A DNA stretch of 5,596 bases, from the NCBI GenBank assembly GCA_025934475.1, contig JAICXZ010000254.1, forward strand, positions 1 through 5,596. Reading direction: 5' to 3'. The notes beneath the pieces are model-generated. The model saw only the letters and a list, made by a program, of their open reading frames with translations. It was not told where the DNA came from and ran no database searches. The DNA is from Mucilaginibacter sp. (GTDB lineage: Bacteria; Bacteroidota; Bacteroidia; Sphingobacteriales; Sphingobacteriaceae). The translations under genes and the position numbers were made by a program. How positions within the stretch are numbered: the first letter of the stretch is position 1; the number at the start of each line of letters is the position of its first letter. Of the stretch, positions 1-5,596 are shown piece by piece.

Positions 1-209
1 AACAATGTACGAGGTTTTCATGTTTTTTTAAAGTTTATCAAAAGTTGAATTTACAACTTTGATGTCAAAACCCATACCGTTGTTACATTTTGTGCAGACG
101 ATCTATTTTTGTGGACTTTTTGGCAGGATGATCAAATAGCAGGAATCAGAAGTCAAAACAGTAGCGATTCCGGGTTCTTTTTTTAATCTGCAAAGATTTG
201 AGTTTTCCA
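1..209. other. AT-rich intergenic stretch with no recognisable gene
   Basis: No convincing coding frame is visible here. The stretch holds an inverted repeat at 41-60 (AAAGTTG, six-base loop, CAACTTT), extendable by ATC/GAT at 37-39 and 61-63 with one bulged base. A second weaker pair is GGAATC at 142-147 with GATTCC at 166-171, followed after six bases by seven T at 178-184. A third is AATCT-GCAA-AGATT at 185-198. None is a textbook terminator for the leftward response-regulator gene, since none is followed by a T-run on the minus strand. The region probably contains the 3' untranslated end of that gene and perhaps control sequences of a gene beyond the left edge. Confidence 0.5.
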
Positions 210-587
210 CTAGAACTCGTCCTTCGGTTCCAAATCGAGGCATTTCATCATTAAGGCCTCTATAGCATCGAGGTCGAAAGGTTTGGCGATGTAATAGTCG
301 GCGCAACTGTCGCGGGCAATGTTCGCAATGTTCGCGTGGGCTGATACAAGGATAACGCAAATGTGGCTTGTGATAGGCGTCGATTTGATCTTATAGCAAA
401 GATCGCCGCCGAACCCATTGCTAAGCCGGTGGTCTACCAGGATCATATCTGGCCGATGTAAAACGATGTCGGCTATTGGCAATACCTCGTTCGAGACCGC
501 GAATTCAAGGCCGAGCATTTCCGCCAGGTAACCCAAAACGATGGACGTATCGTTGTCGTCCTCTATGATCAATACTTTCTTTTTCAT
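210..587 (-). CDS. Single-domain response regulator (CheY-like receiver)
   Basis: This 125-residue cytoplasmic protein is a stand-alone receiver domain that would accept a phosphoryl group from a histidine kinase. It begins MKKKVLIIEDD, giving the acidic pocket E9-D10-D11. The phosphoacceptor is D52 in ILVDHRL, the switch serine is S82 in ILVSAH, and the conserved lysine is K102 in the K-P-F motif (102-104). The domain occupies essentially the whole protein; no DNA-binding or enzymatic output domain follows, and the chain ends shortly after the last helix. The ATG at 585-587 is chosen because the receiver fold begins immediately there. An in-frame ATG at 683 would add 32 residues unlike any receiver N terminus. 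No Shine-Dalgarno motif precedes the start. The gene is divergent from the outer-membrane protein gene at 830, and no kinase is in the window, so partner and signal are unknown. The family assignment is firm; the role is not. Confidence 0.93.
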   Translation of the reverse strand: MKKKVLIIEDDNDTSIVLGYLAEMLGLEFAVSNEVLPIADIVLHRPDMILVDHRLSNGFGGDLCYKIKSTPITSHICVILVSAHANIANIARDSCADYYIAKPFDLDAIEALMMKCLDLEPKDEF

Positions 588-751
588 TAGGGGGGAATGT
601 TTTGATTGTGAAAAAAAGACCGGCAAAAAATTTGAAGACTGGCTGCGGATAGATAAAGGTAATATTTGTTTTTGAAGAAACATTGGATTTATAAATTTCT
701 AATTTTTTTAATCATTAATTAACTCACCATCAATGTAACTAAATTGTTCAT

Positions 752-809
752 TTGACATTCTCTATCGGAAATATCGTTTTTTGCCCTTATCTTGACAGCG
801 TCAATCCGA
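752..809. promoter_or_regulatory. Spaced direct repeat and palindrome upstream of the outer-membrane gene, possible operator
   Basis: Two copies of an 18-base pattern, TTGACAnnnTCnATCnGA, lie at 752-769 and 792-809. They match at 13 of 18 positions and are offset by exactly 40 bases, close to four helical turns. The second copy also contains a perfect five-base inverted repeat, TTGAC-AGC-GTCAA at 792-804. Both lie in the spacer between two divergent genes, 21 to 78 bases before the TTG start at 830. This placement suits a transcription-factor site or a promoter element. TTGACA also resembles a -35 box, but no good -10 sequence follows at the usual spacing, and no clear Bacteroidota-type TAnnTTTG box is found. 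The role is inferred from position and repetition only. Confidence 0.3.
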
Positions 810-829
810 CACAATAAACCTGCTACATA

Positions 830-3010
830 TTGAAACATTGTTACCTGCGCCGCGGCGCCCGCTTACTTTTGTTTGTTTTATGCTGCCTGGCAGGGCACTA
901 TGCCCATGCTCAAAAGGCCAACGCTAATTACCGCTACCATATCAAGAGAGCCACGTCAGCGATATCGATCGACGGAGTAATGGACGAACAAGCCTGGCGC
1001 GAGGCCGATTCGGCAGCAAATTTTCATATGGTGCTGCCAATGGATACCAGCCTGGCCAAAGTGAACACCGTTGTGCGGATGACTTACGACGACCGGAATC
1101 TTTACATCCTGGTAATCAACTACAATTTGCTGCCTGGACCATATATGGTGGAGTCGATGAAGCGCGATTGGAATTTTGTTAAGAATGACAATTTTATCTT
1201 TTTTCTCGATCCTTTCGATGCCCGTACTGACGGATTTACGTTTGGCGCCAACGCAGCGGGAGGCCAGTGGGATGGTAGTATGTACGCAGGCGGCAGCGTG
1301 GACCTGAACTGGGATAACAAATGGTACTCGGCGGTAAAAAACTACCCGGATAAGTGGGTATTCGAGGCGTCGATTCCCTTCAAAAGTATTCGTTATAAAA
1401 AAGGTATCAGGGAATGGGGCATCAACTTTAGTCGTAATGATCTGAAGTCGGCAGAGAAATCAGCCTGGGCGCCGGTTCCGCGGCAATTTCCAACGGCCTC
1501 ATTGGCTTACACAGGGACCCTAGTTTGGGATGAAGATCCACCAACAGCCTCGAGCAACGTTTCCGTTATTCCTTATGCTTTAGCCGGAGTGACCAAAGAT
1601 TATAAAGACGGCACCTCACCGCAATTCAAGAAAGAGATTGGCGGCGACGCTAAAATATCCCTCACGCCGTCGCTCAACCTCGATCTGACCGTAAATCCTG
1701 ATTTCGCACAAGTAGATGTGGACCAGCAGGTAATCAACCTGAGCCGTTATCAGTTATTCTTCCCTGAAAAACGCCAGTTCTTCCTCGAAAACGGGGACCT
1801 GTTCTACAATTTTGGTTATTCCGATATCCGGCCTTTCTTTTCCCGACAGATCGGTTTGCAGCAACCTATCGATTTTGGAGCGAGGCTCACAGGTAAACTG
1901 GATAAAGACTGGCGCATTGGGGCGATGGACATCCAGACTGAAAACTCTGGCGCCAATAGCCTTGATGGCGCTAATTATGGTGTTATCACTTTGCAACGTC
2001 GTGTATTGGATAGGTCGAACATCGGATTTATGTTCGTCAACAAAGATATTACCGGGTCCCTACCCGGGGTAACCAACCTGAACAACAGCACCATCGGCGC
2101 CGAATTTAATCTCGCTTCAACCAGTAATATGTGGACGGGCAAGCTGCTCGGCCTCAAATCATTCACCCCCGGCAAAAATGGACACGATTTAGTACTGGCG
2201 GATCATGTGCAGTATTTCAGCAAATTCTGGCAGCTGTATCTGCAGGAGGAGTATGTAGGTAAAAATTACACCGCATCAGTCGGCTTCGTGCCGAGGGTGG
2301 GCTACATCAAAATAAATCCGCTGATACTGCATAACTTCTTTCCGAAAAAAGGCAAGATTTTGAGCCATGGCATCCAGGCTACATCAAACTATTTCTTCAA
2401 TGAAAGCTTTCAGCGTACGGATAATGAGAGTGTGTTATCCTATATCATGACCTTCCGCGACCGAAGCACAATCACTGTATCGGGCATTAACGATTACGTA
2501 AAACTGCAATCGCCTTTCGATCCAACCAATACACGTAAAGACAGTTTGGCCATTGGCACCCAGCATCGCTATAACTCGCTGGATATCCTGATCAACTCTA
2601 AACCGCAGAGTGTATTTACTTATTCGATTGAAGGCATAGGCGGAGGTTATTACGACAATGGCCACCGGCTTACTTTCAGTGGCACCATAGGCTACCGGAT
2701 TCAGCCTTATATCAATATTGCTGTAAACGCCAACTACACCGATCTTCGTCTACCCCAACCCTATGGCGATACCCGGTTTACACTAGTAGGACCCAAAGTG
2801 GATATTACCTTTACCAACACCATCTACTTTACCACCTACGTGCAGTATAACGATCAGCAAAAAAATCTGAATATCAATACCAGGTTCCAATGGCGCTATC
2901 GTCCGGCCTCAGATTTCTTTATTGTTTATGGCGAAAATTCGATGCCGTCGCCTTATACCCCTATTAACCGGCAATTGGTGATTAAATGGACCTATTGGTG
3001 GAACATATAA
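830..3010 (+). CDS. DUF5916 outer-membrane protein with N-terminal CBM9-like domain
   Basis: A predicted 726-residue outer-membrane protein. Residues 1-27 form a Sec signal peptide: basic start, hydrophobic core LLLFVLCCLAG, and an A-H-A cleavage site before Q28. Residues about 40-235 resemble the CBM9-like domain (I-S-I-D-G-V-M-D-E-Q-A-W at 45-56). The rest matches DUF5916, with hallmark segments LTVNPDFAQVDVDQQVINL (286-304) and FFPEKRQFFLENGDLF (310-325). The C-terminal third is rich in alternating aromatic and polar strands and ends in W-T-Y-W-W-N-I, which suits a beta-barrel, although the last residue is Ile and not the usual Phe. The start is TTG: an in-frame stop at 815-817 leaves no upstream ATG, and any later ATG would remove the signal peptide. 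CBM9-like domains are linked with carbohydrate binding, but the DUF5916 function is not established. It may help bind or admit glycosides for the downstream enzymes; this is inference. A palindromic element and a separate candidate promoter follow, so it is probably not in their operon. Confidence 0.9.
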   Translation: MKHCYLRRGARLLLFVLCCLAGHYAHAQKANANYRYHIKRATSAISIDGVMDEQAWREADSAANFHMVLPMDTSLAKVNTVVRMTYDDRNLYILVINYNLLPGPYMVESMKRDWNFVKNDNFIFFLDPFDARTDGFTFGANAAGGQWDGSMYAGGSVDLNWDNKWYSAVKNYPDKWVFEASIPFKSIRYKKGIREWGINFSRNDLKSAEKSAWAPVPRQFPTASLAYTGTLVWDEDPPTASSNVSVIPYALAGVTKDYKDGTSPQFKKEIGGDAKISLTPSLNLDLTVNPDFAQVDVDQQVINLSRYQLFFPEKRQFFLENGDLFYNFGYSDIRPFFSRQIGLQQPIDFGARLTGKLDKDWRIGAMDIQTENSGANSLDGANYGVITLQRRVLDRSNIGFMFVNKDITGSLPGVTNLNNSTIGAEFNLASTSNMWTGKLLGLKSFTPGKNGHDLVLADHVQYFSKFWQLYLQEEYVGKNYTASVGFVPRVGYIKINPLILHNFFPKKGKILSHGIQATSNYFFNESFQRTDNESVLSYIMTFRDRSTITVSGINDYVKLQSPFDPTNTRKDSLAIGTQHRYNSLDILINSKPQSVFTYSIEGIGGGYYDNGHRLTFSGTIGYRIQPYINIAVNANYTDLRLPQPYGDTRFTLVGPKVDITFTNTIYFTTYVQYNDQQKNLNINTRFQWRYRPASDFFIVYGENSMPSPYTPINRQLVIKWTYWWNI

Positions 3011-3023
3011 AATATCGCACACT

Positions 3024-3088
3024 GAATATCGAATTTCGAATAATGAAGTACTTCGAAATTCAATGTTCAACGTTCATTATTCGATATT
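3024..3088. repeat. Palindromic AT-rich intergenic repeat element
   Basis: This element lies 13 bases after the outer-membrane gene stop. Its outer arms are AATATCGAAT at 3025-3034 and ATTCGATATT at 3079-3088, a perfect ten-base match in opposite orientation. An inner perfect ten-base pair is GAATTTCGAA at 3031-3040 with TTCGAAATTC at 3052-3061. The centre holds the perfect palindrome GAAGTACTTC at 3045-3054. The right arm 3073-3088 equals the reverse complement of the left arm (3025-3047) once a seven-base TTTCGAA-like insert in the left arm is skipped. An extra copy of AATATCG sits at 3011-3017. No T-run follows, so it is not a standard intrinsic terminator, though it could fold in RNA and block readthrough or protect the 3' end. 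It looks like a dispersed REP-like element; copy number cannot be judged from one window. Confidence 0.7.
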
Positions 3089-3096
3089 AATTAGCA

Positions 3097-3127
3097 CTTG
3101 TTTTATATACCTAAAGTTCTAAATTTA
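3097..3127 (+). promoter_or_regulatory. Candidate Bacteroidota-type promoter for the DUF1080 gene
   Basis: CTTG at 3097-3100 and TAAATTTA at 3120-3127 are separated by 19 bases. Each differs by one base from the Bacteroidota consensus boxes TTTG and TAnnTTTG, and the spacing is within the known range. Transcription would start near 3134 and give a leader of about 45 bases before the ATG at 3180. The leader just before the ATG is A-rich (CCTAAAAAATAATCATT) with no Shine-Dalgarno motif, as is common in this phylum. Such motifs arise by chance in AT-rich spacers, so this is a moderate-confidence call. Confidence 0.35.
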
Positions 3128-3179
3128 CCGGAAAGTAGTAACCCCGCTGCTTATTCAGTTAACCTAAAAAATAATCATT

Positions 3180-3863
3180 ATGAAAAACAAACTAACGATG
3201 TGTGCGGCGACACTCGCGCTTGCCACATCTTTTGCATTTACTTTAAAACCCGATCCCCAAAAAGATAACTGGGTAAGTCTCTTCGATGGCAAAACGCTGA
3301 AAGGCTGGCACGAGTACAATAAAAAAGGGGCAGTTACCGACTGGGCGGTGCAAAACGGCGCGCTCGTTAGCCAGGCTCACGAATACATTATTACCGACAA
3401 GAAGTACGCAAACTTTGATTTGAAATGGCAATGGAAAGTTGACAAGGCCAGCAACAGCGGCGTAATATACCATGTGCAGGAAGATGCGAAGCATCATGCA
3501 CCTTATGAAACCGGTCCCGAATACCAGATCATTGATGATGAGGGATTCCCTGAGCACATTGAAGATTGGCAAAAAACCGGCGCCGATTATGCGATGCATG
3601 TACCCAACAATCAGAAGAAACTGATGCCGGTGGGGCAATGGAACACCAGCGAACTCATTTTCAAAAACGGGCACGTGGAGCACTGGCTGAACGGTAAAAA
3701 GATAGTGGAGTTTACAGCCTGGGGCGACGACTGGAACAAAAAACGCATGGCCGGCAAATGGAAAGACTACCCCGACTACGGCCAGGCCAAAACAGGCGTG
3801 ATAGCCTTACAATGTGAAGCCGGAAGGGTTTATTATAAAAATATGATGATAAAAGAATTGTAG
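3180..3863 (+). CDS. DUF1080 family 3-keto-disaccharide hydrolase, secreted
   Basis: A 227-residue single-domain protein of the DUF1080 (3-keto-disaccharide hydrolase, PF06439) family, which cleaves glycosides already oxidised at C3. Residues 1 to about 19-21 form a Sec signal peptide (M-K-N-K, then a hydrophobic Ala/Leu-rich core ending T-S-F-A-F-T), placing the enzyme in the periplasm. No lipobox is present, as the only early Cys (C8) lies too far forward. Family landmarks in order are SLFDGKTLKGWHEY (33-46), NSGVIYHVQED (92-102), YETGPEYQIIDDEG (109-122), GQWNTSELIFKNG (152-164) with HWLNGKKIVEF (168-178), and a closing TGVIALQCEAGRVYYKNMMIKEL-type strand pair (205-227). The length is normal for the family and no residues appear missing. 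The downstream Tat-exported Gfo/Idh/MocA oxidoreductase is the expected partner that makes the 3-keto substrate. The natural substrate cannot be read from sequence. Family call is firm; the specific hydrolase or lyase activity is by family. Confidence 0.92.
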   Translation: MKNKLTMCAATLALATSFAFTLKPDPQKDNWVSLFDGKTLKGWHEYNKKGAVTDWAVQNGALVSQAHEYIITDKKYANFDLKWQWKVDKASNSGVIYHVQEDAKHHAPYETGPEYQIIDDEGFPEHIEDWQKTGADYAMHVPNNQKKLMPVGQWNTSELIFKNGHVEHWLNGKKIVEFTAWGDDWNKKRMAGKWKDYPDYGQAKTGVIALQCEAGRVYYKNMMIKEL

Positions 3864-3983
3864 TTGATTAGGTTGATTGAGTGAGTGGTTGATTGGGTTA
3901 AAGCGTGCTCAACAAGTCGCCAACCGAATCAACTCAGTCTAACTTAATCAACTTAATCCAACTCAATCAACCATTCAACAAAC
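3863..3983. repeat. GTTGATT / AATCAAC imperfect inverted and tandem repeat filling the operon gap
   Basis: The left part carries GTTGATT at 3863-3869, 3872-3878 and 3888-3894. The right part carries the complement AATCAAC at 3927-3933, 3946-3952 and 3965-3971. The right-hand copies start exactly 19 bases apart and form three imperfect 19-base tandem units (3927-3945, 3946-3964, 3965-3983). GGTTGATTGAGT at 3871-3882 is perfectly complementary to ACTCAATCAACC at 3961-3972, so the transcript could form a long, imperfect stem-loop of roughly 100 bases. It begins at the stop codon of the hydrolase and ends two bases before the start codon of the oxidoreductase. It could act as a mobile palindromic repeat, an RNA-stability element that sets the ratio of the two proteins, or a partial terminator. 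No T-run follows. The structure is directly visible; its role is not. Confidence 0.75.
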
Positions 3984-3985
3984 TA

Positions 3986-5254
3986 ATGGAAGAAAAGAAA
4001 CTAAACTCCAGGCGCGAGTTCCTCAAAAAATCGGCGATTGCTGCGGCATCGTTTACCATTGTGCCGCGCTTTGTGCTGGGCAAGGGCTACATCGCGCCCA
4101 GCGATCAACTGACCAAAGGTATCGTAGGTGTCGGTGGTATGGGCAGGAACCATATCCCCTACGGCGGCACCCGCGTCGTAGCAATTTGCGATGTGGACAA
4201 GAACCACTTGCAAGAAGCCGCTAAACTGATTCCAAATAGTGTGAAGATGTTTGGCGATTATCGTGAGCTGATCACATTGCCCGAAGTCGACATAGTTCAC
4301 GTGGCTACGCCTCCTCATTGGCATGCCATCATAGCTGCTGATGCCGCACGGCAGGGTAAAGATGTTTGGTGCGAAAAGCCGATGACACATACTATTGGCG
4401 AAGGCAAGCGATTAATGGAAGCTGTGCAGCAGCACGGACGAATATTCAGGCTAAATACCTGGTTCCGCTTCTCCGATAATTTTTATGGAATGGGTACCAC
4501 GGTAAAACCCATCAAGAAACTGGTTGAAAGCGGCATGCTGGGCTGGCCATTAACGGTAACGGTTGGCAAACACACCGGGTTCGACTGGAAATTTTACTGG
4601 GTTGGCAAAACCAATCTGCCCGAAATGCCCGTTCCGCCCGAGCTGGATTACAATTTCTGGCTGGGTCCGGCTCCTTACAAGCCATATCATCCGCACCGGG
4701 TGCATCAAACATTCCGGGGTTATTGGGATTACGATGGCGGCGGCCTTAGTGACATGGGTCAGCACTACATCGACCCGATCCAATACTTTTTGGGCAAGGA
4801 TGATGACAGCCCGGTTGCGGTCGAAATTGATGCACCTCAGCAAAACTTTGATGCTGTGGGCACATGGCGCAAGATCACTTACACTTATGCCGATGGCTGC
4901 AAGATCATCCTTGATGGTGAAGGTACTGTTGAGGGCGTGCCTTATATCGACGGGCCAAAAGGAAAACTTTTTCCCGGCTTCAAATCGGATATTCCGGACC
5001 TGGAAAAGAAGCTCGCCGCGTTCCCTGACCCGGAACCGCAAGTGACAGACTTTATCGAAGCTGTGAAAACCCGCAAAAAGTTTGCTCTGAATGAGCAAAA
5101 TGGCTATCGCTCTTGCACCATAGTCAATATGGGATTAGTGGCTTTGAAACTGGGCCGAAACCTCAAATTTGATCCGGTGAAACAAGAGTTCATCGGCGAC
5201 GAAGAGGCCAATAAACTGATATTCCCGCCGATGCGTGAACCCTGGATCATCTAA
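3986..5254 (+). CDS. Tat-exported Gfo/Idh/MocA family oxidoreductase
   Basis: A 422-residue NAD(P)-dependent sugar oxidoreductase, probably acting in the periplasm to oxidise a glycoside to its 3-keto form for the adjacent DUF1080 enzyme. The N terminus has a textbook twin-arginine signal, SRREFLK at 8-14, then the hydrophobic stretch SAIAAASFTIVP. The Rossmann fold follows: G-V-G-G-M-G at 48-53 and the acidic strand end I-C-D-V-D (67-71). Next are A-T-P-P-H-W-H (107-113) and the family signature E-K-P at 130-132. The C-terminal alpha/beta domain holds GGGLSDMGQHYID at 251-263, with H260 at the usual catalytic histidine position. Length fits Tat-secreted members such as Zymomonas glucose-fructose oxidoreductase. 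The ATG at 3986 is chosen because it precedes the Tat motif closely; an upstream in-frame GTG at 3905 would translate the repeat element. Tat export suggests the cofactor is bound before export. The physiological electron acceptor is unknown. Confidence 0.93.
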   Translation: MEEKKLNSRREFLKKSAIAAASFTIVPRFVLGKGYIAPSDQLTKGIVGVGGMGRNHIPYGGTRVVAICDVDKNHLQEAAKLIPNSVKMFGDYRELITLPEVDIVHVATPPHWHAIIAADAARQGKDVWCEKPMTHTIGEGKRLMEAVQQHGRIFRLNTWFRFSDNFYGMGTTVKPIKKLVESGMLGWPLTVTVGKHTGFDWKFYWVGKTNLPEMPVPPELDYNFWLGPAPYKPYHPHRVHQTFRGYWDYDGGGLSDMGQHYIDPIQYFLGKDDDSPVAVEIDAPQQNFDAVGTWRKITYTYADGCKIILDGEGTVEGVPYIDGPKGKLFPGFKSDIPDLEKKLAAFPDPEPQVTDFIEAVKTRKKFALNEQNGYRSCTIVNMGLVALKLGRNLKFDPVKQEFIGDEEANKLIFPPMREPWII

Positions 5255-5265
5255 CCTAACCCAAC

Positions 5266-5596
5266 ATGAGAAAGATATTATTTACAACTATAGTATTATC
5301 CGCGCTGGGCATAGGGGCATACGCCCAGGGCCCGGAGGCTATTCTGTCGAAAGAACCGGCCAACAGCGCAAAAGAGATCAAGGCCAATGCTGAAGCAACT
5401 GCGTTACTTGGCCAAAAGGGCCTTACCGATATGTTGATGGCACTACAGCCTAACGGCTCGGCCGATAACACGCATATCTATGATGCCATTAACGGCTTCT
5501 CGTATTATGTAACCCAGCCGAGCAAGGCGCTATTGCGGACGATGGCGGTGAAGGCCTATACCAAGGCCTTATCGAATATTACCGACAAGTATAACC
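5266..5596 (+). CDS. Secreted protein, 5' part only; resembles HEAT-repeat (often DUF1080-fused) family
   Basis: The first 110 codons are open to the right window edge, so the gene is truncated by the window, not broken. Residues 1-20 are a Sec signal peptide: M-R-K, hydrophobic core ILFTTIVLSALGIGA, cleavage after A-Y-A at A20 before Q21. The mature part is helical and Ala/Lys-rich. It contains LLGQKGLTDMLMAL (47-60) and the segment YDAINGFSYYVTQPSKALLR (72-91), which resembles the N terminus of Bacteroidota HEAT-repeat proteins that often end in a DUF1080 domain. The repeats themselves and any C-terminal domain are outside the window. The gene starts 11 bases after the oxidoreductase stop codon, so the two are very likely co-transcribed, and a role in the same keto-glycoside pathway is plausible. 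The coding call is strong; the family call is from memory of similar sequences and moderate. Confidence 0.7.
   Translation, partial: MRKILFTTIVLSALGIGAYAQGPEAILSKEPANSAKEIKANAEATALLGQKGLTDMLMALQPNGSADNTHIYDAINGFSYYVTQPSKALLRTMAVKAYTKALSNITDKYN

Noticed and set aside
103..360. 85-residue minus-strand open frame
   Set aside because: It overlaps the response regulator in another frame, is Arg/Cys/His-rich without domain features, and has no independent support.
588..683. N-terminal extension of the response regulator from an ATG at 683
   Set aside because: The extra 32 residues are Phe/Ser/Gln-rich and unlike receiver domains, which start at MKKKVLIIEDD; the DNA there has the AT-rich character of a spacer.
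792..820. Sigma-70-like promoter with TTGACA at 792-797 and TAAACC at 815-820
   Set aside because: The -10 match is poor and transcription would begin almost at the start codon; Bacteroidota also use different promoter boxes.
3024..3088. Intrinsic terminator for the outer-membrane gene
   Set aside because: The inverted repeat is AT-rich and no T-run follows on either side in the needed position, so only a repeat element is called.
3243..3683. 146-residue minus-strand open frame opposite the DUF1080 gene
   Set aside because: It lies wholly antisense to a well-supported conserved gene and has no recognisable motif; typical shadow frame.
3905..3985. N-terminal extension of the oxidoreductase from a GTG at 3905
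   Set aside because: The 27 added residues merely translate the AATCAAC tandem repeat and would put the Tat motif too far from the N terminus.
4550..5098. 182-residue minus-strand and 160-residue plus-strand open frames within the oxidoreductase
   Set aside because: Both sit inside the conserved oxidoreductase coding region in other frames and lack domain signatures.

Overview
The window looks like chromosomal DNA of a Bacteroidota bacterium, most likely a Sphingobacteriaceae-type soil or plant-associated genus such as Mucilaginibacter or Pedobacter. This is inferred from the protein families present (a DUF5916/CBM9-like outer-membrane protein, a DUF1080 3-keto-disaccharide hydrolase, a Tat-exported Gfo/Idh/MocA oxidoreductase). 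AT-rich spacers, starts without Shine-Dalgarno motifs and a TTG/TAnnTTTG-like promoter candidate fit the same assignment. No species can be named from the sequence alone.

Layout: positions 1-209 are AT-rich and show no gene. A single-domain response regulator (210-587, minus strand) is divergent from a large outer-membrane protein gene (830-3010, plus strand, TTG start). Their shared 242-base AT-rich spacer carries a spaced direct repeat and a small palindrome that could be regulatory. A palindromic repeat element (about 3024-3088) separates the outer-membrane gene from a plus-strand run of three genes: DUF1080 hydrolase (3180-3863), Tat-exported oxidoreductase (3986-5254) and the 5' part of a secreted protein resembling HEAT-repeat proteins (5266 to window end). 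A second, different repeat element (3863-3983) fills the gap between the hydrolase and the oxidoreductase.

How the genes may work together: the oxidoreductase and the DUF1080 protein are the two partners of the oxidative 3-keto route of glycoside cleavage. A Gfo/Idh/MocA enzyme oxidises the C3 hydroxyl of a glycoside, and the DUF1080 enzyme then cleaves the activated 3-keto-glycoside. Both carry export signals (Sec for the hydrolase, Tat for the oxidoreductase), so the chemistry is predicted to occur in the periplasm. The last gene is 11 bases downstream and is probably co-transcribed; related HEAT-repeat proteins in Bacteroidota often carry a DUF1080 domain at the C terminus, but here that part lies outside the window. 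The DUF5916 outer-membrane protein could serve the same pathway at the cell surface. It is separated by a palindromic element and a candidate promoter, so its link to the pathway is only positional.

No RNA gene, CRISPR array, insertion sequence or phage gene was recognised. The genes are ordinary families; the least explained parts are the two spacer repeats, the TTG start and the divergent regulator pairing.
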